Positions 48,296 to 63,182 of a stretch of 64,000 bases of DNA are shown here, piece by piece (positions within the stretch are counted from its first letter, which is position 1; every line of letters begins with the position of its first letter). The notes beneath the pieces are model-generated. The model made no database searches and was not told the origin of the DNA. It saw only the letters and a program-made list of their open reading frames with translations. A program made the position numbers and the translations under genes. This stretch comes from Tolypeutes matacus (taxonomy: Eukaryota > Chordata > Mammalia > Cingulata > Chlamyphoridae): contig JAKSZT010054583.1 in NCBI GenBank assembly GCA_026826555.1, forward strand, positions 1,614,832 to 1,678,831. The letters are read 5' to 3'.

Positions 48296-50486
48296 AAGAA
48301 CAGGCAAGAAATAAAAACAACTTGTACTAAAGAAGGAAGCAGCAGTGCGATTATTTAAGACAAGCTAAAGAAAGAGAATCAAGGGGACATGACTGATTAG
48401 CTAGCTGTGCCTTCCTCACTTCTCAGTCAATTAATATTCCTTATGCAAAATCCTTACCCTCATGTAGCTAACATTCTGTGGGTGGAGTCAAACAAAAACA
48501 AACAAAATAACCATACACAGTATTAGATGCTGAGAAGTGCTGTGGAGAAAATACAGCATGTAAGAAACATAGCAAGTGTTGGGAGAGGTTACAATTTTAA
48601 TTTTGTCTATCTCCTCCACTATGACAGGATGGTATCAACTTTATGTACCACTGTATATAACTAGTACCTTCCACAGTACTGAAAAACCACAAGATACTCA
48701 ATGAATATTTGTTGAAGAATGAAAGGATGGTGTTTAATGAGGAAGGGAGACAGTATTTAAGAAAAGGGGCACTGCCACCACCTTTACTCATTAGCCAGGA
48801 TCACTCACTCACCACACAGGAGGAAACAAGCAGTAAAAAGGTAAGCTAAAGCTCAAAAGTGTGATAGGATTGAGAAGAGATTTGTTTTTTTTTGGAGTAA
48901 GAATCACTCCAAGATAGAAAAATCAAAAGTGGTGCAATTTAAGTGTAGTCATCATATTGTTTCACAAAGTATCACACTCTCTGAGTCTCTTCCTTCCATA
49001 ACATATGATTTTGGCAATTTCATTTATTGCATTTGTACTGTGTCACTCCTTCCATCCCAAAATTTAATGCAAAATGAATTTACAAAAATGTAAATGATTT
49101 CAAATGAATTGCAATAAAATTATGAAATTAAAATAAATCTACATTATTTTTAACCTAGAGTAGAAATCCTGAAAAGTTTCTGGAATAAATAAAATTTAGT
49201 TAGCTATTTAGTAGCCTTTAGTACTAAATATATGTAAAATTTATTTATATTGTCTTTATTTAGTGCTGCCTTTAAAGTTAAATTTAGTATTTACAAAGGC
49301 TTTTACAAGGTTCATTAATGACTTCAGTATGCCAATTCTATTATTCCACAAGCTCTGAAGAGCTCAATCAAGGAGTCTCAAACCATGAAGATTTTCAATC
49401 ACAACCCTACACACCCAGCATTAGTCTCCTGGTTGGCACCCATTCATTGTGTGGCAATGTTCCTCAACATCTCACTCCCAGTTTTATGTGAGAGAAGGAG
49501 AAAATCATAATTCCCCAACTGCATTAATCTTTAAATCCAGCTGCTGTCAAGTATTTTTTCCCACTTAACAGGTTTTATCTCTTCAAAACTTCCTTGGAAT
49601 CATTTCCCCTTTGTATAAGGCACATCACTTTGAAAATGAAAGCACAGTAGTAGAGTATGATTTCCTTCATAAAAACCAGGAGGTTGAGTAAATTAATAAT
49701 TTATTTTTAAACTAGTTATTATGAATCTAGGATCCTTCTTAAGTGCTATACTCTTAGTGGTAAGAACAAAATAATAAATGCTCTGTCAACAAATCCTCAA
49801 TATATACTCTCCTCTTGAACTTGTCAGGAGAGAGACTGGACTCTGGAAATAAGCTAAAAGACTACCACATCAAACTAGTATGAAATAATAGTAATATGGA
49901 TCTATACAAATGTTTAATCATGGGAATGAAACTGAAGCAGTGAATCTGATGACAGGTGAGAAGGATAATAAAACCTGATATATACCTGGACATAGAGGGA
50001 GATCCAAACTGGAAGGAAAACTGGGAAAAATGGGGTAATTTGGTAGGGCAGTGACAAAAGGCCAAAACAGGACAGAGTGGTGAACTTGGTGTTAGATATG
50101 TTGGATGTGTACATTTTGTAAAACATATGTAAAGATATCCATAGGGCAAGTAGAATTATGAGACTAAATCTGATAAGCAATCATGTAATTGCTGTTAATT
50201 AGTGTTATTCATTGTTGATTTTATTTTTTAATCATCAACAAATTTTCTATAGTGGTTATTTTTTGCCCTAAGAAAACTTTAATTTTCTGTACTTCAGTAC
50301 ATCTTTCTCTCATTTTTTATCCTAGCCTTTCCCAAATGTGTATAACACAACTATTCCATTCTTTTATTCTTCTTTTAATAATAAGGATTGATTTTCACCT
50401 AAAGATTATGATTTTCTTCCTCAAGGCTAGGATGCTTTAATCTACTCCAATTTTTTTTAAGAAAAGAAGCACAAAATATAAATACA

Positions 50487-51561
50487 CAGCCAGTTCTTGT
50501 TATTCACAGTAGTTATGGTCTATAAAGTTGCTGTGAACACTGAATACTGAAGAAGTATTCCTAGAGGAAATGCAGGGTTATGTTCCTGCAAACCTCCCTG
50601 GTCACTGCATTTTCATCCACTGATCAACATACAGCAGCCTTGTTTTATGTGTTTTGCAGTTTAAAGAGGCTTCACTTAATACATACTGCATTTCACAGTC
50701 AACAGCACTGTAACTCATGACTTAAGGAAGCTTACTAAGCACGTGGATTTTCTCCCTAAGGCACATCAGAGCATTCCTTTCTCAACTTAGGAACACTAGA
50801 CAACCACTTGGGGGCAATTTTAAATGGCGAAATCAACAAAAAAAAAGCAAGAAAATGTGAAAAATGTGGCACTAAATGTAGCACAAAAAGGACACCTGTT
50901 GGGAAATGGATGTGGCTCAAGTGATTGGGTTCCTGTCTACCATATGGGCGGTCTAGGGTTCGATTCCCAGGGCATCCTGGTGAAAGGCAAGCTGGCCTGA
51001 GAGGCTAGCTGCCCCACGTAGAGTACTGGCCCGCACAGGAGTGCTGGCCCATGCAGGAGAGCTGACGCAGCGAGATGATGCAAGAAAAAAGACACACAGA
51101 GGAGAGACAATAAGAGACTCAGAAGACCAGGGAGCTGAGGTGGCACAAGAGCTTGAGTACCTCTCTCCCACTCTGGAATGTCCCAGGATTGGTTCTCAAT
51201 GCCACCTGAAGGAAAGACAAAGCAAACACAAAAGAACACGCAGAGAGCAGACAGCAAGCACTAAACAACAGACGGGGTGGGGGGATAAATAAAAATAAAT
51301 CTTAAAAAAAAAAAAAAAAAAGACACCTGTTTACAGAATGAGAGAACAAAGGAGGGGAGAGACTATCACCTAGCACAACCTCAACTGTGAACAAGCATGC
51401 CACACAACAAAATTTTTGCCACTATGTACATAATCACGCATGAACATAAAAGCACTGTTGATTGACTGTATTGACTGTATTAATATGCAGGTTACAAATA
51501 AATTTTAGCAAGTTGCAAAATTCACAAAACATCGAGGATAATGAGAGACCAGCAGTTACTG
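50487..51561. mobile_element. Tigger-like (Tc1/mariner) non-autonomous DNA transposon, split by a SINE
   Basis: The left end reads CAGCCAGTTCTTGTTATTCA and the right end, reverse complemented, CAGTAACTGCTGGTCTCTCA, imperfect inverted repeats with TA on the right side. The body (TTATGTTCCTGCAAACCTCC, GGAACACTAGACAACCACTT, GGGGGCAATTTTAAA) resembles mammalian Tigger-class consensus as I recall it. No transposase frame remains. Confidence 0.55.
50901..51321 (+). mobile_element. Long DAS-type SINE inside a Tigger-like element
   Basis: The head GGAAATGGATGTGGCTCAAG...GGGTTCGATTCCC and the long body (GCTGACGCAGCGAGATGATG, CTCTCTCCCACTCTGG, AGAGAGCAGACAGC) end in an (AAATA)n and poly(A) tail. The duplication GACACCTGTT is at 50891-50900 and 51322-51331. 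It splits a DNA transposon that resumes at 51322. Confidence 0.9.
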
Positions 51562-53384
51562 TATAATCAAGAAATTCTCTGGAATTTCTCGTTAGGAGTG
51601 TCTTATTATTCATGGTGGGTCCCAGACTACACTAGATAGTTCATACTAATGACATGACTCAGGATAAGACTTGGGCTACAGCCTTCATCCTTAAAAGTAC
51701 GAACTAGAAACAAGATCTTGGGAAGATGGTGGAGTAGCAAGTTCCAGGAATCAGTTCTGACACCAGAACAACTATTAAACAGACAGGAAATGTCTGAAGC
51801 AACTATTGTTAAACTCTGGAGTCTAGAAGAACACTGCGCAGCATCCAGGGAAAAGCAGGAAGAAGCAGCTCCTAAATTACAGTAAATACCAGAGAATTTC
51901 CTTTTCCCTACAGCAGCTACCATCGCCCCATTTATCAGCCTTTTGGCAGGCAGCAATAAATTACTCATCTTCAGCCCCTAGTGCAGCTTGCTGCTACCAA
52001 GAAGGGATATTAAGACCTAGTCCCCCAGGAAGCAGAGATGTGTGGTCCAGTCGCTGAGCACAGCTTTTAATTAGCTATTGAGACACTGGGGACCAGTCTT
52101 TGAGGGCAGCCATTGTTCCAACCCACCCCGGGGCAAAAGAGGCATAGAGTACTTTTGGCGGTACCCTTCCTCAAAACTACATAAAACAGTTAAACGGCTG
52201 CATTTACTGGGCAAATTCCAAATCAAGAAAACGCAGCCTCAGAGATCCCTAGGAGAAGCTTCTGGAACCCTTGCTGGCCCTTCCATAACCCCAACAGGGC
52301 AGTGTGGAGCCAGCTGATGCTCCTTTTGGGGGTTCTCGGCCTCCTGCCAACTGGGAAATACTGACCTGGAAAACTCTTCTCCAGCCTCCCCAACTCCCCA
52401 GAATTTTCCTTCCAGGCAAAAGCAATTTGGGACAGCAAAAGCCATATAGGAAACAACTGTGAGCAGGGCAGTCAGAGGGTGAGCTTTAAATCCTGCGGTG
52501 GTAAACGCAAAAGAGGGATATGGTCTGTGTCCTATAGAGTAGAGGAGGCATCCAAACTCCTGTAAACAGGAGAACTCTAAGGTACAGTAGCAAGCACAAG
52601 CCCAGGACAAGACACAGGCCCAGAAAAGACAGGAAATACCCTGCATTTTGCATTCAACTTGGCTGACCTTCTTGAGAAGAGAGCTGAATTCTGAAGGAGA
52701 ACACCTGACAACGCAAAATCAATTTGCAAAGACCGTGAAAAGTTTTTTGTGGGGTTTTTTGTTTGTTTGTTTATTTGTTTTGCATCGGTTGTTTGATTTT
52801 GTTAGCTCCTGGCACTCAAAATGTCTATCATATCACAAGATGGCTACAAACTCAAGAAACAGACACTTTAGGAATTAAATACCAGAGTTGCATTTTAAAA
52901 TGTACAGTGTGAAAAGATTATAAGAAAAGCAAAGGAATGGGACACTATGGACCACTGAAAGGAAGAGCATTAAAAAACAGAAAACATCAACAAAGAAGAC
53001 CAGACTATGGACATATTGGACAAAGACTGAAAAAAAAAAAAAAAAAAATGATCTTCAATATGTTCAAAGAGATGAAAGAAAATACAGAGAACTAAAGTAT
53101 ATCAGGAAAAAAATGAATGAATATAAGAATCTAAATAAGGAGACAGAAATTTTAAAAAGGAACCAAACAGAACTACTAGAGCTGAAGACCAAAATAACTG
53201 AAATGAATATTTCCAGGGTGATTTCAACTGCAGACCAGAGGTGGGAGAAGTAAAACTAGTGAACTTGAAGATAAGAAAATTGAAATGAGTCAAGCTCAAA
53301 ACCAGAAAGGAAAAAGGATTAGAAAAAGGAAAAATAGCCTAGGAGACATGTGATATCAAGCATACCAATATACACATTATAAGA

Positions 53385-53771
53385 GTGCCAAAGGGAGAAG
53401 GAGAGAAAGCAGCAGAAGAAATATTCAAAGAAATAATGACAGAAAGCTTCCCCAAATTAGCAAAAGACGTGACTATGCACATCCAAGAAGCCCAGAAAAC
53501 ACCAAACAGGATAAACTTGAAGAGAAATATAACTAGACACACGGTGATCCAAGTGTCCAATGCAAAGGATAAGGAGAGAGTTCTGAAAGCTGCAAGAGAA
53601 AAGCGACATATTATGTACAAAGGAGTCCCATATTACATTAGGTGCCAATTCTCACCAGACACCATGGAGGCAAGGAGGCAGTGGGTTGAAACATTTAAAG
53701 TGCTGATAGAACTGCTCCTCCCAATTGCTAATCACGAATTTTATGTCTGGTTAGGCTTTCTTTCAAAAATG

Positions 53772-53777
<6 letters not shown>
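53385..53777 (+). pseudogene. L1 ORF1 C-terminal remnant
   Basis: This 130-codon open stretch contains the L1 ORF1p RNA-recognition and C-terminal region: SFPKLAKDVTMHIQEAQKTP, NRINLKRN, KDKERVLKAAREKRHIMYKG and TMEARRQWVETFKVL. It stops where the zinc-finger retrocopy was inserted (frame ends in SKMK). ORF1p is the trimeric RNA-binding chaperone of LINE-1. The N-terminal coiled coil upstream is interrupted, so no full protein is made. Confidence 0.7.
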
Positions 53778-56519
<2,742 letters not shown>

Positions 56520-57951
56520 AAAAAAAGAGGGAGAGATTAAGACTTCCCAGATAAACAAAGCTGATCATCACTAGACACGCCCTAAAAGCAATGCTTAAAC
56601 AGAGTTCTTCAGACTAAAAGGAAAGGATACTAGACAGTGGATCAAGAAATAAAGACCTCCAGCAAAGGTAACCATATGGGTGATGATAAATGCCAGTACT
56701 ATTCTCTTGTATTTTTCAGTATGTAACTCTACTTCTTACAGGTACTAAAAATGCAAATGGATAAAAATAATGATAAGGCTTTAGTTTGGGACATACAAAG
56801 TACAAAAATATAATCTGTAACAAGTAAAAAAAAAAGTTTGCTGGAACAGATGGTATGTAGAGGAACAATGCACGGGTATGCTACTGAATTTAAGTTGGTA
56901 TCAAATGAAAATGGTTGTTATATATTCACGATGTTGACTTCTAACCCCATGGTAACACAATAAGGGAAAATATAAAAAGCAAATAAATATGAAAAAAGCC
57001 ATTTAACAGAAGAACTGAGGGTCAAAAAAGACTTGCAAAGACCAAAGAGCAAAATGTCAGAAGAAAGCCCAGCATTATCAGTGATAACATTCAATATAAA
57101 TGGATTAAACCCTTCAGTTGAAACCCAGAGATTGGGAGAATGGATTTAAAAAGCACAAACTAACTATATGCTCTATACAAGAAACTGATCCTAAGTTCGT
57201 AAGTAGGTTGAAAGTGAAAGGATGGAAAACATATACCATACAAGGAGTAACCAAGAGAGTTGGGGTAGCTATACTAACATCAGATAAAATATATTTTAAA
57301 TCAAAACTGTTACAAGGGATAATGAAAGTCATTATATAGATAAAGGGGTCGGTCAGCAAGAATATAAAGCAATTATAAATATATGTGAACCTGAAAGCAG
57401 AGCACAAAAATATATGAAACAAATAATGTAAGGTTTGAAGGGAGAAAACAGACATTAATAATAAGAGGAGACTTTAATATACCACTTTCCATAGTGGTTA
57501 GAACATCTAGCCAGAAGATTAATAAGGAAATAGAAGACATGAACGATATTATAAAGTAAACCAACTAGACCTAACAGAACACTTTATCCGACTGCAGCAG
57601 AATACACATTCTTCTCTATTGCACGTGGCTCATTCTCCAGGATAGATGATATGTTAGGTCACAAGACAAGTTTCAACATATTCAAAAGTACTGAAATCAT
57701 ACAATGTCTTCTCCAACCACAAAGGAATGAAATTAGAAATCAATAACAGAGGTAGAAATGGAAAATTCCCAAATATGTGGAAATAAAACAATATATGCAA
57801 AGAAAAATCAATGACACAACAACAATGGGTCAAAGAAGAAATTACAAGAGGCAAATGAAAATGAAAACACAACATAAAACATATGGGGTACAGCAAAGGC
57901 AGTGAGGGGAGAGAATTTATAGCTTGAAATGCTTACATCAAAAAATAAGAT

Positions 57952-58130
57952 GGGAAGCGGCTGTGGCTCAATCAGTAGGGCTCCCGTTTACCATATGGGA
58001 GGCCCCGGGTTCGGTTCCCGGGGCCTCCTGATGAAGGCAAGCCCACCTGCATGGCGTGGTTAGCTGACCCAGCGAGCACAAGCAGCAAGAGGGGGATAAA
58101 TGAATAAATAAATAAATAATCTATAAAAAA
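57952..58130 (+). mobile_element. Young DAS-type SINE, inserted in L1 ORF2
   Basis: The sequence is GGGAAGCGGCTGTGGCTCAA...GGGTTCGGTTCCCGGGG...AGCTGACCCAGCGAGCACAA, then (AATA)n. The flanks AAAAATAAGAT (57941-57951) and AAAAAGAAGAT (58131-58141) are a near-perfect target duplication. The internal Pol III boxes look intact. Confidence 0.9.
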
Positions 58131-58597
58131 AAAAAGAAGATAGCAAATCAGAGTCCTAATCTCATAACCGGAGAACTAGAAAAAGAAGAACAAACTAAAC
58201 CCAAAACACACTTAAGTAAGGAAATAACAAAGATTATAACAGAGAAAAATGAAAGAGAATAAGAAACAATTGTGAGAATCAACAAAACTGAAAGTTGGTT
58301 CTTTGAAAAGATCAATGAAATTAACAAACCTTTAGCTAGACTGATAAGGAAAAAAGGAGAGCGGACACATATAACTAAAATCAGAAATGAAAAAAAAAGG
58401 GACATTACTACTGCCCCCGCAAAAATAAAAAGGACTTACAACTTACAAGAGGTTACTATGAACAACTGTACACCAACAAATTAGATAACCTAGATGAAAT
58501 GGACAAATTCCTATAAACAACATGAACTATTTATACTGACTCAAGAAGAGAAAAAAAGATCTCAACAAACCAATAACTAGTAAAGAGATTGAATTAG

Positions 58598-59202
58598 TGT
58601 TTAGTTTGTCAAAGGGCAGCCAATGCCAATGCAAAATACCAGAAATGTGTTGGCTTTTATAATAGGGATTTATTTGGGGGTAAGAGCTTACAGTTCCAAG
58701 GCTATGAAATGTCCAAATTAAGGCATCAGCAGACATGCTTTGTCACCAAAGTCAGTTGCCATGTGGTGAGAGGCAAGATGGCCCCTGCCGAGGTCTCCCA
58801 GAGTTCAACTGAGGGCAACCAGGCATAGGGCTGCCTCTTTCTGGGCCACCTCTATCACTGTGGGCTACTCCACTTTCTTCCTGAGTTCAGCTGCAAGCTA
58901 TCAGGCACATAGCTCATCTCTCCCTGGGCCTCAGCTCTTTGAGCCTCTATAGGTCTTCTCTCTTTGCAGCTCAGCTGTGAGCAAAACTGGAAGTTCTTTC
59001 TATCACAATGCAGGATCAATATGGTGGCTCCCTTTTCCTGTGTCTCCGTTTTTATCAGACCCAGTGAGAGGGCGCAGACTCAACCTGAGCCACACCTCAC
59101 TAACGTAGTCCAATTGAAAGCCTCACACCCCCAGCAATGGATTAGTTCACAACATAATCTTTCTCTTTTAGGGATTCATAAAAATAACTTCAAACTGCCA
59201 CA
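58598..59202 (-). mobile_element. LTR-like element (TG...CA family), inserted in L1 ORF2
   Basis: Read on the minus strand it starts TGTGGCAGTTTGAAG and ends ...CTAAACA, with AATAAA about 70-80 bp from the end inside CCCCCAAATAAATCCC. This TG...CA plus poly(A) arrangement is typical of a solo LTR. The L1 coding sequence resumes on both sides, with weak 5-bp flanks ATTAG and CTCAG. Relatives are at 22561-23005 and 26138-26666. A non-autonomous DNA transposon is the alternative. Confidence 0.55.
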
Positions 59203-60028
59203 CTCAGTAATCAAAAGCCTCCCAACAACAAAAAGCACAAACCAGATGGCTTCACAGGGAGAATTTTACCAAACATTCCCAGAAGAATTACTACCGATAC
59301 TGCTCAAATTCTTCCAAAAAATTGAAGAGGAGGAAACATTCCCTATCTCATTCTATGAGGCCATCACCCTCATACCAAAGCCAGATAGATACCACAAGAA
59401 AAGAACATTATAGACCAATATCTCTTATGAATATAGAAGCAAAAATCTTCAACAAAATACCAGCAAACCAAATGCAACAGCACAGTTAAAGAATTATACA
59501 GCATAATCAAGAGGAATTTATTCCGGGTATGAAAGGGAGGTTTCAACATAAGAAACAACCTATACAATGGGAGAAAATATTTGGAAACCACATATCTGAT
59601 AAGAGTTTAATATCCAAAATATATATATAAATCCTACAACTTAACAAAAAGACAGACAACCCAACTAACAAATGGGCAAAAGACTTAAAAAGACATTTCT
59701 CCAAAGATGATATACAAATGGCCAGAAAGCATGTGAAAAGATGCTCAACACATCATTAGCCATTATGAAATGCACATCAAAACCACAATGAGATACCATT
59801 TAATATCCACCAGAATGGCTACCATTTTTTTAAAAATGGAAAATTACAAGTGCTAGAGAGGATGTAGAGAAATAGGAACACTCAATCATTGGTGGTGGTA
59901 ATGCAATGTGGTACAGCCCCTGTGGAAATCAGTTTTGCAGTTCCTCAGTGTTAAATATAGTACCACCACATGACCTGGCAATACCACTTCTAGGTATATA
60001 CCCTAAAGAATTGAAAGCAGGGAACTGA

Positions 60029-60142
60029 AAGAGTCAGGATTGCACTGTACTGGTATGAGAAGTTATTGATGATTGCAATAAAGTCCTCTGCTGTTCTCTA
60101 TAGGCTGAATGAGCTTTAAAAAAAAAAAAAAAAAAAAAAATC
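60029..60142 (+). other. Short sequence with AATAAA and poly(A), origin unknown
   Basis: Just after the L1 ORF2 end there is a segment with AATAAAG at about 60079 and a run of about 24 A beginning near 60118. This spacing is that of a polyadenylated RNA 3' end. It does not match the L1 3' UTR seen elsewhere in this window, so it may be a small processed-pseudogene tail. I cannot name a parent. Confidence 0.35.
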
Positions 60143-61615
60143 TCCACTGAAACTAGGAGGAAAATATCTTGTGATCACCTTTTTATGGTGTCATAAAGTG
60201 ACTCAATCTCACCATGCCCTACTGGGGAAAAAAAAAAACAAAAAACAAAAAAAAAAAACACAACCCTCCTATCTAGAGGGCTCTCTTCTACTTGATGAGA
60301 AGGACCTGGAGGACAGTGGGGGAATTTTAGAGGCAAGAGATAATTACAGGAAATATGGGGCAAGGTATCACTTATAGAGTATACCTTTTTATGTACTTTA
60401 TGTTCAGGGATTTATCATTCATGGTTTTGCCAATACACCTGTAATGCCAAAGGTTCTAGAATAAAGAGGACAGTTGAAATGAGGTCTGGTTAGTAAATGA
60501 GGTCTAGTTAGTAAATCAGCGTATCAACTGCACTCTATTGTTATCTACTTATTCATCTTGTGAAATATGCCATCTTGTGAGAGAAAGTATTCACAAATAT
60601 GGGGGTCCCTATAAGTCCCTCTGTAACCTTCATAAATAGCCCAAATTGACTGCATAAAATTTGGCAGATCTGTTGATTTACTCTAACGTAAGAAAAAGGT
60701 GAATGTTTCAACAGTTAATGGATATCTCTCTCCTATTCATCAGGACAAAATATTTTTAGGAGCTGTTTGATCTTCTATATAGGTAGGGGGCTGGTACCTG
60801 CTGACTTGATATATGAAGTTTCTAGCCCTGTCTCTGCCCACTAACCCCTAAACAAAAATTCTATGTACTAATAAATATTATAAGAATAAGGCTTTAAAAC
60901 TTGATCAGCCTGATCACAACTTAGCTTTGCCAAGCTGGGCAGGTAAAATCAACCAATAATTATATAAAGATATAAAAACAATTACTGATTATTTGCTAAA
61001 AAGAAGTATCACTCATAGTTTACAAAGAAGTCATCTGCTCAGTGACACTAAAACATATGGTAAAATGAAGCAATGCAATAAATCACGACGACTTATAAAA
61101 GGCTGAAATAAAAGCCCAAAAATCTACTAAGGAAAAATTTTGTAAGAAGCCATCCTATTTGACAAACTTACTGAGCACTTACAAGGGTCAGGCACTAGGT
61201 AAGGTGCCAGGAATCAATTATGAAGGAGAGAAAAAGTCCCAGCCCTCATGGAGTTTACTTAGCAGATAAGATAGAAACCACACAAAAGTAAACAAATTAA
61301 ATAAAAGTAACTTATGTGAAAGGTGCTAAGAAGAAAAAAAGCTGCTTGCTTTCTGCTTACAGAAGACAGAGGGAGGACTTACTATAGATATGATGGAAAG
61401 ACCTTTATAGAACATGTTCAAACTCTTGGTATACCAGAAAAACAACAGCCACCACCATGAGCCTGTTTAGTCTTTCTTTAAATATTATAAGCAATTTTAT
61501 GAATAATTTACAGAAGAATAAGGGAATAATGAAACAACTTTATTAGATATTCATGAAGACTTTACATAGGAAACCCATAACCCAATTTTGAAGATATATC
61601 GTCCTGAAATGGACA

Positions 61616-61827
61616 GGGTTTTTTTGTTTTGTTTTGTTTTGTTCAAGGAAGTACCGGAGTTTGAACCCAGGACCTCATACATGGGAAGTAGGAGCTCAAC
61701 CACTAAGCTACATCCGCTCCCCAATGAGTCAGTTTTTTCATTTGTTTTTAGGAGGTACCGGAGATCGAAACCAGGACCTCATACATGGGAAGCAGGCACT
61801 CAACCACTTAAGCTACATCTGCTCCCT
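61616..61827 (-). mobile_element. Dimeric tRNA-derived SINE
   Basis: On the minus strand the first monomer is GGGAGCAGATGTAGCTTAAG...TGGTTTCGATC and the second GGGAGCGGATGTAGCTTAGT...GGGTTCAAACTCC. The linker reads AAAAACAAATGAAAAAACTG then ACTCATTG. The tail is the AAAACAAAACAAAAC block near 61616-61645. Confidence 0.8.
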
Positions 61828-61829
61828 GA

Positions 61830-62470
61830 CAATTTTTTAAAGTAACTAATGCCTCATCGCTGCCATGCCTAAACTTAGAAACATATCCATCTTGTAAATA
61901 CTGATTCCTGATCTCAAATACATCTCTCATAGATTTTAGCTTATCTTTACTTCTGCTTCTTTCACTTGCATCAACAAAATATATTTTTTGAAAACTCTGA
62001 CAGGTCATAATGTTTTTGAAGAGAAAGCAGCCATTTTCTTTGCTCCAAAATTGCTATTTTCATTGTTAGATTAGGTATACATACCTACCTTCAGTATCTG
62101 TCCACGTATGGACTGTATCAAGAAAATTCTGGTGTCAAACATCACAGAAGATGAGAAAATACTGTCGCATGTTCTTTTAGCACAAGATGGTCCAGGTTTT
62201 TGTTGCAAAATATGGTGCGATAAAATTCTGTTGAATGACTATTTATATGAAAAACTGTATTTCTTTTTGTCTTTCATCCATTCTTGAGTTTCAGAAAATT
62301 CATCTAGGATATTGTCATTTGAAAACTCAGAGATTTCCCTTGCACAATTTCAACATTATTATTAGAATCTAGAATGATACTATTCTTCTCTTTGCATTCA
62401 TCATCTGATTCATCTAATAACTGAAACATCTTTCTCTGTCAATTTTCTTCTCTTTGACATTATGGGTAGA
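61830..62470 (-). pseudogene. piggyBac-like transposase relic
   Basis: Read on the minus strand from about 62460 there is MSKRRKLTEKD followed, after a frameshift, by FQLLDESDDE. Further on is SKDKLKSMRDVFEIRNQYLQ then DGYVSKFRHGSDEALVT at 61860-61960. The KLK.IRDVFE.WN.NLQ..Y and following DE positions match piggyBac-family transposases before their catalytic core. Stops and frameshifts interrupt it, and a dimeric SINE adjoins its 3' side. Identification is by motif resemblance only. Confidence 0.45.
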
Positions 62471-62963
62471 AAATGAAAACTTCTGAATTCACAACCGTGT
62501 TCAATTAAACTTTAAAAAAAAGACAAGACTACAGTGTTTTGACTTTTTACTTTCTTGAAAGATGACACAATAGCAATGATTTATTTCACAACTGCATCAT
62601 CCTTTTAGAAGATTGCATCATTTTTCTGTTTTCTTACTATTTGGGGCTCTTCTTTTAACATGGTAGGGGAATAACTGATTAGTAATGATGAAATAAGTCT
62701 AGGGTGATGAAACAAAAACCTATTTCAAGATATGGAAAAATAAAATCATGAAGATCCCATTATATATGTCAGACTTATAAAAGGGCCCAATAGACCCATA
62801 TGATAATTGCAAAACATAAGTAAAATTCCTCTTTGTTCCTTGGAAGACCTCAAAGAAAGAAAAAAACTCATGAAATAACATTCTGTATAAATAGTAAGAT
62901 CTGCTCAATAAAGAAATTCAAAAATTAAAATTGGGTCCTGCATAAGAATAAAAAAATTATCGG

Positions 62964-63182
62964 TGGGAGCAGATGTGGCTCAGGTGGTTGAGCTCCTGCC
63001 TCCCACATGGGAGGTCCTTGGTCAGTTCTAGGTGCCTCCTAAAAAAACAAAAACAAACAACAAGCAAAACAAACGAAAAAACCAACTCAAGGAAACCAAT
63101 GTGGTTCAGTGGTTGAGCACTGGCTTCCTACATATGAGATCCCCAGCCCCCAGTACCTCAAAAAGAAAAAAAAAAAAAAAAA
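62964..63182 (+). mobile_element. Dimeric tRNA-derived SINE
   Basis: Monomer one is GGGAGCAGATGTGGCTCAGG...; monomer two is GGAAACCAATGTGGTTCAGTG... The linker is ACAAACGAAAAAACCAACTC. It ends with a poly(A) tail at 63165-63182. It lies about 1.1 kb from the opposite-strand copy at 61616-61827. Confidence 0.8.

Noticed and set aside
52239..52646. 135-codon minus-strand frame
   Set aside because: It is antisense to the L1 5' UTR, whose GC-rich sequence leaves chance open frames.
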